Counted from the first letter of the stretch, positions 25,943 to 35,601 are shown. The stretch: 64,000 nt of DNA from Candidatus Cybelea sp. (GCA_036489315.1 DASXFZ010000040.1:1-64000); one strand, 5' to 3'. The notes: a model not told the origin generated them from the sequence alone. Numbers and translations: made by a program.

Positions 25943-25946
25943 AGTA

Positions 25947-26789
25947 TTGAGCAGCGTGCGATCGGCGGGGCGAGCCCTTCCCGTGGTTGCGATGGCGATC
26001 GCGCTCTGGCCGGCGCTGCTGGGCGTGGCGGCAGATTTCAAAGTGCCGCCGACGCCCGATCATTTCGTCACCGACAGCGCCAACGCGCTCTCGAGCGACG
26101 CGCGCGGCTCGATCGAGAACGAGCTGCAAGCCTACGAACACGCCACCGGACATCAGGTGATCGTCTACATCGGCGATACGACCGGCGACGTGCCGCTCGA
26201 AACGTGGACCGGCGACAGTGCGCACCAGTGGCGCATCGGCCGGCGCGGCAAGGACGACGGCGCGATCCTCTTTCTCTTCATGAAGGATCACAAGATCCGC
26301 ATCGAGGTGGGGTACGGACTAGAGAGCTCGCTGACCGATGCCGATTCGTCGCGGGTCATTAACGAGATCATCCGGCCGAAGATGCGCGCGGGCGATACGG
26401 ACGGCGCGGTGAGCGCCGGCGTGGCGGCGATGCTCAAGACGATCACGCCGGCGTACGCAGCAGTGACGGCACCGCCGTCAGCAGAAGAGAGTTCGTCGCC
26501 TTGGTGGGCCGGCGGCATCGCCATCGGATTGTTCTCGATGTTCGCGGTCTTCATGGTGATCGTGATCTACATTATCGTGATGCAGATCGTCGGCAGCATC
26601 CGGTATGGATATCTGGTACTGCGTGAAGGCGCACCGGCGGCGAAGAAGCAGATGAAGAGCTGGCCGACGTGGACCAGCGGCGGCGGTGGATCTTCTTCTG
26701 GTGGAGGGAGCGATGATTTCGGCGGCGGCGGTGATTTCGATGCGGGCGGGGGAGATTTTGGTGGCGGCGGTGCCTCGGGCAGCTGGTAG
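25947..26789 (+). CDS. YgcG-like TPM-domain membrane protein A
   Basis: 280 residues. The TTG start at 25947 is tentative. A signal segment (VVAMAIALWPALLGVAA) is followed by the TPM domain: PDHFVTDSANALSSDARGSIENELQAYEHATGHQVIVYI and KIRIEVGYGLESSLTDA. One C-terminal membrane span (GLFSMFAVFMVIVIYIIVMQIV) and a Gly/Ser-rich tail ending FGGGGASGSW complete the YgcG layout. It is a tandem paralogue of the next gene. Confidence 0.85.
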   Translation: MSSVRSAGRALPVVAMAIALWPALLGVAADFKVPPTPDHFVTDSANALSSDARGSIENELQAYEHATGHQVIVYIGDTTGDVPLETWTGDSAHQWRIGRRGKDDGAILFLFMKDHKIRIEVGYGLESSLTDADSSRVINEIIRPKMRAGDTDGAVSAGVAAMLKTITPAYAAVTAPPSAEESSSPWWAGGIAIGLFSMFAVFMVIVIYIIVMQIVGSIRYGYLVLREGAPAAKKQMKSWPTWTSGGGGSSSGGGSDDFGGGGDFDAGGGDFGGGGASGSW

Positions 26790-27570
26790 AGCGCTGCTCG
26801 CGCTACTCTTTGCGCTGCCGCTGATCGCGGCATCGGCCGGCTTTACGATTCCGCCGGTGCCGGTTCATTTCGTTACGGATAACGCCGGGGCGCTCTCGAG
26901 CGCGACTCGCGCGTCGCTCGAGAGCCAGCTGCGCGCGTACGAAACCTCGACCGGGCACCAGATCATCGTCTGGATCGGGCAGAGCACGGGCGACGTGCCG
27001 CTCGAGACGTGGACCGGCGAGACGGCCGACCACTGGAAGATCGGGCGCAAAAAATACGACGACGGCGCGGTGCTCTTCATCTTCATGGCCGACCACAAGG
27101 TGCGCATCGAGGTCGGTTACGGCTTGGAGGGCAAGCTTCCCGATGCGGACGCCTACCGGATCATCCAAGACGACATCCGGCCGCGCATGCGCGCGGGCGA
27201 TACCGACGGCGCCGTGCAAGCCGGCGTCGCCGTGATGCTGAACACGATCACGCCGAGCGCGGCGAACATGACGCCGCCGCCGATGGTCTCGCACCAGCAT
27301 ACCGGCATTGCTTTGAACTCCGATCTGTGGTTCTTTCTCGCGTTCCTCGTGTTCGTCATCATCGTGCACATCATCCGCAGTTCCTATTACGGATATCTCG
27401 TGCTGCACGAGGGGCGCGCGGCGGCCCGGGCGCAGATGCGGCGCTCGCAGCTTTTCGGCGGGGCGTTCGTCGGCGGCTTCGGCGGCGGGGGTGGATTCGG
27501 GGGCGGCGGAGGCGGTTTTTCCGCGGGCGGCGGCGGCTTCGGCGGCGGAGGCGCATCCGGCGGATGGTGA
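26761..27570 (+). CDS. YgcG-like TPM-domain membrane protein B
   Basis: About 269 residues. GTG 26761 is preferred because GGAG lies 6 bases before it; ATG 26740 and GTG 26770 are in frame. Signal (ALLALLFALPLIAASA), TPM domain (VHFVTDNAGALSSATRASLESQLRAYETSTGHQIIVWI), one span near residue 190, and a long glycine-rich tail. It overlaps protein A by about 29 bases and clearly arose by duplication of it. Low-complexity tails may mediate assembly. Confidence 0.84.
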   Translation: MAAVPRAAGRALLALLFALPLIAASAGFTIPPVPVHFVTDNAGALSSATRASLESQLRAYETSTGHQIIVWIGQSTGDVPLETWTGETADHWKIGRKKYDDGAVLFIFMADHKVRIEVGYGLEGKLPDADAYRIIQDDIRPRMRAGDTDGAVQAGVAVMLNTITPSAANMTPPPMVSHQHTGIALNSDLWFFLAFLVFVIIVHIIRSSYYGYLVLHEGRAAARAQMRRSQLFGGAFVGGFGGGGGFGGGGGGFSAGGGGFGGGGASGGW

Positions 27571-28202
27571 TGCTCCCGCTGCTGCTGGCGGCGGTGATTA
27601 CGAAATACGACGTGCTGATTTCAGCGGGACACGAAGGGCGCCCGGCGAGCTGCGCGCATTTCCCGCAGCACAAGTGTAATCTCGGCGCGGCGGGCGAGCG
27701 GGAGTGGACGCCGGTCGTGGCCGACGAAGCCACAAAGATTTTGCGGGAACGCGGCGTGAGCGTCGCGCGGCTGCCGGCCGACTTCGAGGGAACGTACAAG
27801 GTGAAGGCGGCGCTCTTCATTCATTTCGACGGATCGAATCCGCCCTGCGGGAGCCGCGCTTCGGTCGGATATCCGCCGGCGCAAGGCGATTCGGAAGCCA
27901 AAGCGTGGCGGGCGTTTTACGGCAAGTACTGGCCGTTTGGATTTCAGCCGGACGACTTCACGGCGAGTTTGCGTGAGTACTACGGGTACCGGCAGGTCGA
28001 AGCAACCGGCGGGGCGCTGGTGATCGAACTTGGGGAGATCTCTTGCCCCGTTCAGCGCGCGTGGCTTGCGCCACGATTACGGTGGTTGGGCTCCCTTCTT
28101 GCAGAGTTTGTAGATGGCGTCGCGCACAGTTCGAGAAGTTCTCTTTTGCGGCGGGGTTACGGGACGCTTCATAGGAGCCGGCTCACCAATAACAAAACTT
28201 AA
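27570..28202 (+). CDS. N-acetylmuramoyl-L-alanine amidase-like protein
   Basis: About 210 residues; starts at ATG 27564 or 27570, both overlapping the upstream stop. An early signal-like stretch (MLPLLLAAV) is followed by ISAGHEG, FIHFDGS and VIELGEISCP. These H...H...E sites fit the zinc-dependent Amidase_3 fold, which trims peptides from peptidoglycan. The assignment is by motif layout; overall similarity to known amidases looks low. It closes the TPM operon. Confidence 0.6.
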   Translation: MLPLLLAAVITKYDVLISAGHEGRPASCAHFPQHKCNLGAAGEREWTPVVADEATKILRERGVSVARLPADFEGTYKVKAALFIHFDGSNPPCGSRASVGYPPAQGDSEAKAWRAFYGKYWPFGFQPDDFTASLREYYGYRQVEATGGALVIELGEISCPVQRAWLAPRLRWLGSLLAEFVDGVAHSSRSSLLRRGYGTLHRSRLTNNKT

Positions 28203-28211
28203 AAGGGAAGG

Positions 28212-29627
28212 ATGTCTGCTAAGTCGTTTCTCGTTTTTGCGTTCCTCGGCCTTATCGTACTGGCCGGGTGTTCTTCGTCTGGTAGTCTGCCGGTGGCTTT
28301 GACTCGCGCGCTGCCGCAGAGCGGATCTCCGAGCCAACACATTTCCCACGTCGTCGTCATCATCCAAGAGAACCGCAGCCTTGAAAACTTCTTCACCGGT
28401 TATCCTGGTGCCAACGCGCCGGCATCGGGCTGCGCGATTCCGGAGAAAAACGCGCGACCGGAGATTACCCAACGCGTCGCGCGCCGCGTCTCGGGTTTGC
28501 ATTGTCCCCCCGGAGACATCTCGGTTACGCTCAAACCGATCACCTTCGACTACGTCGACTTAGGGCACGACTGGCAGTCGTCCCAAATTTCTTGGGATAA
28601 GGGGAGGATGGACGGCTTTTCGAAGTTTTGCTGCAAGCGTGGCCCGTATCCGGCGTATTCATACGTCAAGCGGTCGCTGATCAAACCGTACTGGGACATG
28701 GCGCAGCAGTACGTGCTCGCCGATGAGATGTTTCCGACGGAGTGGGGCGGGAGTTTTACCGGGCATTTGACGCTGGTTGCCGGCACCGACGAGATCGATC
28801 AATCGCCGGCTGAGTCCGAGATCGATACCCCACAAAACACACACGATTGCGATGCGCCGCCGGGCACGAAGAGTTCGTACGTGACGTCGCAAGGGAAAGT
28901 GGAGATGTTTAAGGGCCCATATCCCTGTTTCGACCAGTGGAACTCTATCGCCGACGTGCTCGATACTGCCGGGGTTTCGTGGAAGTACTACGCGACCAGA
29001 AGGCTGGACGCGGGGATCTGGGAGCCCTTCGAAGCGATGAAGTACGCACGGTACGGTCGCGATTGGGAGAACGTCATCGCTCCGCAGACGAGGATACTAA
29101 AAGATTCCCTCGGAGGGCACTTGGCATCGGTAAGCTTTGTTACGCCCAGCCTGGGCGACTCCGACCACCCGCCCATCAACGGGGGGAAGGGGAGCGACCG
29201 CGGCCCATCATGGGTGGCATCGGTCGTCAATGCGATCGGGGAGAGCCCGTACTGGAACTCGTCGGCGATCATCGTCTTGTGGGACGATTGGGGGGGCTGG
29301 TACGACAACGCGAAGCCGCCGCAGCTGGACTATCGCGGTCTGGGCTTCCGCGTTCCCTGTCTCATTATCTCGCCCTATGCCAAGATCGGTTACGTCGACC
29401 ACAAGCAATACGAGTTCTCAAGCATCCTGAAGTTCATCGAAGAGGTCTACGGGACCGGGCAGATCGGTCCGGAGGCGGAAGGGTATACCGACCAGCGCGC
29501 AGCGGGTTTGGATGGGGCCTTCGACTTCAGGCAAAAGCCGCGACCCTTTACGGCGATTCCTTCGAAGTATCCGGTCTCGCACTTCCTGAACGAGCCGCCC
29601 TCAAACGAGCCCGTCGATACAGAATAA
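28212..29627 (+). CDS. Phospholipase C/acid phosphatase-like lipoprotein
   Basis: 471 residues. AAAAGGGAAGG precedes the start. The lipoprotein signal LVFAFLGLIVLAGC leads to the phosphoesterase family core: HVVVIIQENRSLENFFTGYPG, GHDW, MFPTEWGGSFTGHLTLVAG, and later IVLWDDWGGWYDNAKPPQ with IISPYAK. These match bacterial phosphoesterase (phospholipase C) proteins of the alkaline phosphatase superfamily. It likely cleaves phosphoesters outside the cell membrane. A degraded second copy of its 3' end lies at 32720-32875. Confidence 0.88.
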   Translation: MSAKSFLVFAFLGLIVLAGCSSSGSLPVALTRALPQSGSPSQHISHVVVIIQENRSLENFFTGYPGANAPASGCAIPEKNARPEITQRVARRVSGLHCPPGDISVTLKPITFDYVDLGHDWQSSQISWDKGRMDGFSKFCCKRGPYPAYSYVKRSLIKPYWDMAQQYVLADEMFPTEWGGSFTGHLTLVAGTDEIDQSPAESEIDTPQNTHDCDAPPGTKSSYVTSQGKVEMFKGPYPCFDQWNSIADVLDTAGVSWKYYATRRLDAGIWEPFEAMKYARYGRDWENVIAPQTRILKDSLGGHLASVSFVTPSLGDSDHPPINGGKGSDRGPSWVASVVNAIGESPYWNSSAIIVLWDDWGGWYDNAKPPQLDYRGLGFRVPCLIISPYAKIGYVDHKQYEFSSILKFIEEVYGTGQIGPEAEGYTDQRAAGLDGAFDFRQKPRPFTAIPSKYPVSHFLNEPPSNEPVDTE

Positions 29628-29649
29628 GAAAGGCGTCAGCGCAGAGGTT

Positions 29650-30888
29650 TCACGGCGATAACGAGTAGACGGCCCCTGCGTTATGCGCGCCGCCGGCAGT
29701 GGTCGTGCCGTAGAGCGTGCCGTTGACATTGATGAGGCCCGCGTACGGGAATCTCCCCTGCCGTAAGGCGTTGAAGTCGTGCAGCACGGTTTCCTCACCG
29801 GAGGTTGTAGACTTGTAAACCGTTCCGCACCCTGCGACGTCGCCGTATCGCAGGCACGAACCCGAACCACCGTTGGAGGTCGTACCGTAGAGCATGCCCT
29901 TGACGTCGAGCAGGCCCCCATAGGGCAACACGCCGTCGCCCGAGCCGCCGAAGCTGTGCAGCACGGTCTCCGCGCCGGAGGTCGTCATCGAGAATATTGT
30001 TCCGCTGCCGTTCGTCCCGCCGCGTTTGGTCGTGCCGTACAGCGTGCCGTTGAGGTTGAGGAGGAGCTCCTGCGTTGGGTAGGTGCCGTCCTTCGGGGCG
30101 CCTTTGAAGCTATACAGCACGGTCTCCGCGCCGGACGGCGCGATCGTATAGACCGTTCCGCAACCGCCGATCGAGCTGCAGTCCGCGCCGCCTTTCGTGG
30201 TCGTGCCGTAGAGCGTGCCATCGACGTTGATGAGGCCCGAGTATGGGTGGGCACCGTCTGGTTTACCGGTGAAGCTGTGGAGCACGCTTTCCGTGCCGGT
30301 GGGCTCGATCGCAAAGACCGTTCCGTCGCCGTGCGCGCCGCCGTTAATGGTCGTGCCGTAGAGCGTACCGTTGATGTCGAGCAGCCCCGCATCGGGGCCA
30401 TAGCCGTCTGGTTCACCGGTGAAGCTGTAGAGCACGCTTTCCGCCCCGGACAGCGTGACCTTGAAGACGGTTCCACAATAGCAGGACGCACTTCCGCCAT
30501 GGACGGTGGTGCCGTAGAGTGTGCCCGCGCCGTCGATGAGATCTGCCCGCGGGTTTTTACCGTCTGCCGAACCAACCTCAAAGCTGTGGAGTATGCTTTC
30601 CTTGCCGGACGTCGTGATCGCAAAGACCGTGCCGCCGAAGCAACGGGCATGGCATAGGCCGCCCCCGTATTCCGTGGTGCCGTAGAGCGTGCCCTTGACC
30701 TTGATGAGCGGACCCGCGTGCGGGTCTCTGCCGTCATCGTGGCCTTTGAAACTGTAGAGCACGCTGAAACCGGAACGCGAGCGCGTTCGCTCTGCCGCAA
30801 CGCCCGCAGACGATGGGCTCAGCGGCGTGCTTCCGCCGCCGCACCCCGCTATCATCACCGCTAGAATCACCGCAGCGACTGTTTTCAC
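29650..30888 (-). CDS. GloVer-repeat lipoprotein
   Basis: 412 residues. Signal MKTVAAVILAVMIAGC with a lipobox at C16. About seven repeats of the LYGTTTKGG/GTVFAI/VLHSFTGKPDG kind follow. Cysteine pairs (CHARCFGG, CYCG) appear in some units, as in the 20132 paralogue. Convergent with the phosphoesterase gene. Function is unknown. Confidence 0.87.
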   Translation of the reverse strand: MKTVAAVILAVMIAGCGGGSTPLSPSSAGVAAERTRSRSGFSVLYSFKGHDDGRDPHAGPLIKVKGTLYGTTEYGGGLCHARCFGGTVFAITTSGKESILHSFEVGSADGKNPRADLIDGAGTLYGTTVHGGSASCYCGTVFKVTLSGAESVLYSFTGEPDGYGPDAGLLDINGTLYGTTINGGAHGDGTVFAIEPTGTESVLHSFTGKPDGAHPYSGLINVDGTLYGTTTKGGADCSSIGGCGTVYTIAPSGAETVLYSFKGAPKDGTYPTQELLLNLNGTLYGTTKRGGTNGSGTIFSMTTSGAETVLHSFGGSGDGVLPYGGLLDVKGMLYGTTSNGGSGSCLRYGDVAGCGTVYKSTTSGEETVLHDFNALRQGRFPYAGLINVNGTLYGTTTAGGAHNAGAVYSLSP

Positions 30889-31008
30889 GTGCCCCTCCTT
30901 TGGAGCCGCATCACTTCGACGGGTTTGGGTCTTCCCCGTCTCAGCTCGGCCGCGCTTCGGGGATCGCCTTGCTGCACGTATGTTGGAAGGCCAACGGTTG
31001 GTTTCCCC

Positions 31009-32286
31009 TTAGGTGATTTCCTGATGCAAAGGCGGGTCGCCCGCTACCCCCGGCGCGCGGTGACCTCCGCCAAAGAGGGGAACCTGCGCAAGCTGCTCGT
31101 CAATCGTTCGCGTAATCGCGGGCAACGGCATCGCATCACGAATCCGTGGCCATCGATCGCGAAAACGATCTACCATATCTATGGCCGCGGTGCGAACGAC
31201 GCTTTTTGAAACAGCGGCGCGATCGGCCAGTCGTTCGAATTCTTCGATCGTTACATTCTGGAAAAAACGTGCAGTTCCAAGGGCCAAGCCAGTTTCGCTG
31301 TGACCCAAGTACGCTTTCGTGCAGACGTAATCGTAGGCTGGCGCGAGTTGAGGCGTACGCCCGTCAGGATAAACAAGCGACCAATTCTTTAAGTGCATGT
31401 CGTTGTTCGCAATTCCGATGTTAAAAACGAGTCGGCGCACAAAGTCAATCAGCGCGTCGTTTCCGATCGCTTGGTAGATAACCCGCGCGAGATCGGCAAA
31501 GGAGTGATTGTCGTATTTTTGCTCAGGCTGCTGCTTGAAAATTTGATTGAAATCTTCGGTGTGAATGCGAATATTCGATGTCAGACGGTCGAAGCGGTCA
31601 ACCGCGAGCGCCTGTCCGTTGAGCCCTTGCGCCTCATCAGGCAGACCGCTTATCCGGCTCAAAGGCACGAGTCGCATCTTGGGGACTCCAATGCCAACGT
31701 CGCAGGCAAACTGCAACATCGCGTACTCGCCCTCGGGAACGAGCGGATAGTGCGTTGAGGGCAGTTTAACGATTTGATCGGTACCCTCGCCCTGAGTTCG
31801 AATCGTCAGGCCGCTGGTTGCCTCATGGAGGGCGCTAAACTTAAGCTGCACGCCGGGTAACGCAAACCGGAAAAGTTCCTTAAGCTCCGGCGGATCTAGC
31901 GGCCCGCCGGCAGCCGGCGGCGGTATGATTCGTCCTTCGGGGTCTTCAATGGTTACGGCTCCCGTTACGTCATCGCCAGTCACCCATAACAAGCCGAAGT
32001 CGTCATCGCGGGCAAGGCCCGCACGGTGGGCGGTGTACTCGCGCAAGTGTCCTTCGGCAAGAAGATTGGCGAAGAATCCGGGTGCGCGCGGGTTGCTGCT
32101 GTAGCGGCGTGCCCGCAGTCGCTTGAAACTGTCGAAGAAGCCCCAGCTAAGAGTTGGGCGGTTTTCGTCTTCCAGGTAGCTTTGACCAAAAGTAAACGTG
32201 ATCGAGCGATCGGGCAAACGGATGAGCGTACCGACTTCGCGATCGCCGAGCCTGACAATCAAGGCATTGGGGCGATCGATCACCAT
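31009..32286 (-). CDS. hipA: HipA-type serine/threonine kinase toxin
   Basis: 425 residues. N-subdomain features (LVVRLGDREVGTL-like, FFANLLAEGHLRE, DDFGLLWVTGDDVTGAV) lead into the couple and kinase domains. Kinase motifs are visible: K174 in QIVKLPS, MLQFACDVGIGVP, then the catalytic N-N-D296-M-H298-L-K-N301 and metal-binding D319 in APAYDYV. HipA kinases phosphorylate tRNA synthetases and induce dormancy. It overlaps the antitoxin gene by 7 bases. Confidence 0.93.
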   Translation of the reverse strand: MVIDRPNALIVRLGDREVGTLIRLPDRSITFTFGQSYLEDENRPTLSWGFFDSFKRLRARRYSSNPRAPGFFANLLAEGHLREYTAHRAGLARDDDFGLLWVTGDDVTGAVTIEDPEGRIIPPPAAGGPLDPPELKELFRFALPGVQLKFSALHEATSGLTIRTQGEGTDQIVKLPSTHYPLVPEGEYAMLQFACDVGIGVPKMRLVPLSRISGLPDEAQGLNGQALAVDRFDRLTSNIRIHTEDFNQIFKQQPEQKYDNHSFADLARVIYQAIGNDALIDFVRRLVFNIGIANNDMHLKNWSLVYPDGRTPQLAPAYDYVCTKAYLGHSETGLALGTARFFQNVTIEEFERLADRAAVSKSVVRTAAIDMVDRFRDRWPRIRDAMPLPAITRTIDEQLAQVPLFGGGHRAPGVAGDPPLHQEIT

Positions 32287-32570
32287 TGCCCACCCGCAAG
32301 CGGTGGCGCCACCTCAGGCTGACCACCGCCGGCCTGGACGATCGCGTCAACGGCCGGGACCCAGCTGCGCGGAATCAGCATGGGCTCGAGTTCGAGCGCG
32401 CGCGCGAAATCAAGGACGGTCTTCCATCGGGGGTCTCGCTTGCCGCCTTCCACGCGGGCAACGTAGGTTTGGTCCCGCCCCATTCGTTTGGCGAGCGCCG
32501 CCTGCGTTAGTCCCTGTCGCTGACGCTCACGAGCTAAGGCCTCTCCGATATGGCGTTTTGGCTGTATCAC
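32280..32570 (-). CDS. hipB: HipB-like XRE antitoxin
   Basis: 96 residues from GTG 32570. Cro/C1-type HTH (ALARERQRQGLTQAALAKRMGRDQTYVARVEGGKRDPRW) with a short tail. It is the upstream gene of hipBA and should bind the kinase and repress their promoter. The start is set by the promoter just upstream, which implies a leaderless mRNA. Confidence 0.92.
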   Translation of the reverse strand: MIQPKRHIGEALARERQRQGLTQAALAKRMGRDQTYVARVEGGKRDPRWKTVLDFARALELEPMLIPRSWVPAVDAIVQAGGGQPEVAPPLAGGQW

Positions 32571-32576
32571 AGCAAG

Positions 32577-32605
32577 ATTATAGCCAATAAGGCATCGAGC
32601 CGCAA
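32577..32605 (-). promoter_or_regulatory. hipBA promoter, leaderless
   Basis: On the minus strand TATAAT (32582-32577) lies 17 bases from TTGCGG (32605-32600). The expected start point falls at or next to the GTG of hipB. No Shine-Dalgarno sequence is present upstream of that GTG. Confidence 0.6.
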
Positions 32606-32719
32606 TATAACGCTCCGCCTTAGTTGAAGATCATAGCGAAGCACACCGGTCTGGAACGGTCACGGAACACAGCCCTTACCTTGAAGTAAAGCAGGGACTT
32701 TCCGCGATCAGCGTCCGGC

Positions 32720-32875
32720 GGGGACGATTGAGCGATTGGTACGACAACGTGAAGCCGCCGCAGCTTGATCGACTGCAATCAGAAGCCGCGAAGCTATGCT
32801 GCGATCCTCTCGAAGTATCCAGTGTCGCACTCCCTGCACGAGCCGCCGTCGAACGAGCCAGGTGATACTGAATGA
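32720..32875 (+). pseudogene. Relic of a phospholipase C-like gene 3' end
   Basis: GGGACGATTG and TGGTACGACAACGTGAAGCC match the WYDNAKPPQLD region of 28212-29627. The sequence then jumps to KPRSYAAILSKYPVSHSLHEPPSNEPGDTE in another frame, matching the last residues of that gene. About 180-200 bases between are missing. No other part remains. The stretch 32571-32719 holds only the hipBA promoter. Confidence 0.75.
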
Positions 32876-32969
32876 GCTACGTCTGTCACGCGATTGGCAT
32901 CTGCGCGGTTCCCAGTCTAAGACGGTTTGGAGACCAGGCCACAAAGAAGCCCCTTTAGAACGTCACGCG

Positions 32970-35573
32970 ATGGTCCGGACGCTTCAAGTCGAGCGGCGGC
33001 AACTGATCGAGCGTCTCGATGCGTCGGCCAACCTTCCTATTACGCTTGTAATTGCACCGGCTGGCTACGGAAAAAGCGTGGCTCTTCGACAGTATATTCG
33101 TACGCTCCGTCAGCCGTGCGTGCGCTTTGCGCTCAGACCGGAGCATACAACGCTGCTGAGTTTCTTGCGCGGCCTGACCGAAGCGCTCGGAGAACATGCA
33201 CCGCACGCGGTTGACACTCTTGCAGGTGCCTATGAGCGAAATCAGTCGTCGGATAAACGAGACCTGGATCTCGCGCACTGGTTAAACGCGCATTTAGAAT
33301 CGTTTGCCGGCGTCATCGCGATCGATGACCTTCACGTGGCTGACGGCGATTCGGAGGTTGCCGGCCTTCTTACTGCCTTGATCGAATGCAGTAAAGAGCG
33401 CGTACGCTGGATTATCGCGTCCCGCTCGACGGCGGGCTTGCCCGTCGGAAGTTGGCTCGCCTATCGCGACGCCGAGCTTCCGGTAGACGAGCGTGAGCTT
33501 CGCTTCAGTCTGGAAGAAGTTGCGCAGGCTGCCCGCGATCTTGGACTCACGATTCGCGACGACGAGCTGCAGGATCTGCTCGACTTGACCGAAGGATGGC
33601 CGGCCGCGCTGACCTTTGCATTGCGTACCTCAACCCGATCCGCCGATCTGCGAAACGTATCGGCCGTCACGCGAGAGATGATTTATCGCTTCTTAGCCGA
33701 GCAAGTGTACGTAGCCCTCGACGACGGAGAGCGGGCCCTGCTCGAGGTGGCAGTAGCTCTGCCATCCATACAGGTAGAGGTATTGGAGCGCGCCGGCTTC
33801 GACCGGGCGCTGCCGATCGTCGAACGGCTTCGAGAACGAACGGCATTTATCTATGAAGAGTCACGCGGCGTCTACCAATGCCACGATCTCTTTCGCGAGT
33901 TCCTGAGGCATCAGAGTGCTCTTGCCGGCAAGCGCGCCCAGCAACACGTCCAGGGGCGGGCGGCGCGGGCGTTAGAAGCGACCGGTGACATGGAGCACGC
34001 GATCGCCGCCTACGCGGCCGCCGCTTCAAGTTCCGATGTGCTGCGCCTGCTCGAGGGGCACGGCTTCAATCTCTTAGAGCGGGCGAGGAGCGACGTCGTT
34101 ATGCGCGGGCTCGAAGCACTCGATGACGTCACCAGGCGCAGCAACTCAACGGCTCTCGCACTCCAAGGTGCGCTGGAATCGGTCGCCGGAAAGTTCAGCC
34201 GCGCAGAATCGCTGCTGGGGCGTGCGCTAAGCGAGGCGAACGGCAACCGAGACCTCATTGCAAACGCGAGCTTACGGCTCGCCGCGTTAATGGCAAACCA
34301 AGCCCGAAACGTCAGCGAAGTACTAAGCGATCTCGCTGAGGACGCCGAGCAAACCTCCGCCTACAGGGCCGAGGCGCTCTCCCTCATCGCCGGTCAACGC
34401 GCCACAAGTGGAGATCTGGCGACGGCGTCTCCTGCCGCATCGCAGGCTGAGAGGTTGCTAGCCGAGGTCGACTCGGAGGTCGTTCGAGCCAAGGTCCTAC
34501 ATCGCATAGGCATTGCTTATCATCATTTGGGAATGGCGGCGAGAGCCTTTGAAGCGTTGACGCAGTCTGCCGAGTTAGCCGATAGCCTGCATTTGTTCGG
34601 CCTTTCGAGCCGGGTAAAGGCCGTTCTTTCGAACTTGGTTCTGCACGAGCGCGATGATGTAGAGCAACAGCTTGCCTATGCTGAATCTGCGGCTACGGCT
34701 GCAACAAAGGCGGGTGACACGTTTGCGCTGCAGACGGCGCTTCTTCAGATGCTGAGTGCCCAAATGCGGAGAGGGCACGTCGAAAAGAGCATCGCGATCG
34801 AGCAGCGGCTCGGATCCGCTAGAGCAACGGAGCTGGCTGGCAAATACCTGCCAATTTTCCGTTCGTCACGGTTGGCATGGGAAGGTCGATTCAGGGAAGC
34901 CCATCGACTGCTGGCTACCTGCTGGAAGCAGATGACCTTCAGCGTCGATCGCTTATACTGCGGCGCTGAGTACGCTCTGTTTCTCGCGGTGGATGGAAAG
35001 CATGATGACGCTGCCGGCCTCACTAGGGAGATTATCGAAGGCCTCAAACTATCGGACGCTGCCACCGGACTGTTTCGCGTGAGGGCACTCGCTATTACAA
35101 GGGCGTTTTGCGCTCTCACCGAGACGATTAATGGAAGGGCATCCTTCGCGGATCGCATCCTTCGGCAGCTTCAGTCCAGCAAAGACGAGGTTATTCGTGC
35201 GGTCTCAGATGCGGCGGCGAGCATCGTGACTCGAATTCGAGGCGGAGGTTCCACCGGCTCGGAGCGAGTTCGAGAATGCACGGAGCGTCTTCGAGCGCTA
35301 GATTACGCAGACGTTGCACAGCTGCTGGCAGCCGTAGACGCGGCGGCGGGGCGTGCCGCGATGGAACGACTCCCAATGAATGGTCTAACGCGGTCTGAGA
35401 TGGAGATCCTTCGAATGCTGGAAGAAGGGTTGACCCCGAAGCAGATCGCGGAGAAGACGTCGCGCAGCCTGAACACCGTACGCGTGCACGTCGCTAATAC
35501 CATCGCAAAGCTCGGCTGCCATGGTCACGCCGAGGCTATTCGAACAGCGCGACGTCTGAGGTTGCTCGGTTGA
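32970..35573 (+). CDS. MalT-like LuxR-family ATP-binding regulator
   Basis: 867 residues from ATG 32970; the upstream extension overlaps the phosphoesterase relic and is not real. A P-loop near residue 28 (VIAPAGYGKSVAL) and Walker B-like VIAIDDLH mark the STAND NTPase. A long TPR-like helical region follows. The C-terminus is a LuxR HTH (LTRSEMEILRMLEEGLTPKQIAEKTSRSLNTVRVHVANTIAKLG). Such proteins bind a ligand and ATP to activate promoters. The target may be the TMEM175 gene or a distant locus. Confidence 0.88.
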   Translation: MVRTLQVERRQLIERLDASANLPITLVIAPAGYGKSVALRQYIRTLRQPCVRFALRPEHTTLLSFLRGLTEALGEHAPHAVDTLAGAYERNQSSDKRDLDLAHWLNAHLESFAGVIAIDDLHVADGDSEVAGLLTALIECSKERVRWIIASRSTAGLPVGSWLAYRDAELPVDERELRFSLEEVAQAARDLGLTIRDDELQDLLDLTEGWPAALTFALRTSTRSADLRNVSAVTREMIYRFLAEQVYVALDDGERALLEVAVALPSIQVEVLERAGFDRALPIVERLRERTAFIYEESRGVYQCHDLFREFLRHQSALAGKRAQQHVQGRAARALEATGDMEHAIAAYAAAASSSDVLRLLEGHGFNLLERARSDVVMRGLEALDDVTRRSNSTALALQGALESVAGKFSRAESLLGRALSEANGNRDLIANASLRLAALMANQARNVSEVLSDLAEDAEQTSAYRAEALSLIAGQRATSGDLATASPAASQAERLLAEVDSEVVRAKVLHRIGIAYHHLGMAARAFEALTQSAELADSLHLFGLSSRVKAVLSNLVLHERDDVEQQLAYAESAATAATKAGDTFALQTALLQMLSAQMRRGHVEKSIAIEQRLGSARATELAGKYLPIFRSSRLAWEGRFREAHRLLATCWKQMTFSVDRLYCGAEYALFLAVDGKHDDAAGLTREIIEGLKLSDAATGLFRVRALAITRAFCALTETINGRASFADRILRQLQSSKDEVIRAVSDAAASIVTRIRGGGSTGSERVRECTERLRALDYADVAQLLAAVDAAAGRAAMERLPMNGLTRSEMEILRMLEEGLTPKQIAEKTSRSLNTVRVHVANTIAKLGCHGHAEAIRTARRLRLLG

Positions 35574-35601
35574 CGTCGAATTTTAGGTTAGCGGCTGCGC
35601 A

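Noticed and set aside
27009-27563. Open frame through the second TPM gene
   Set aside because: Arg/His-rich translation with no domain; it is a shadow. Only the part from about 27564 onward encodes the amidase-like protein.
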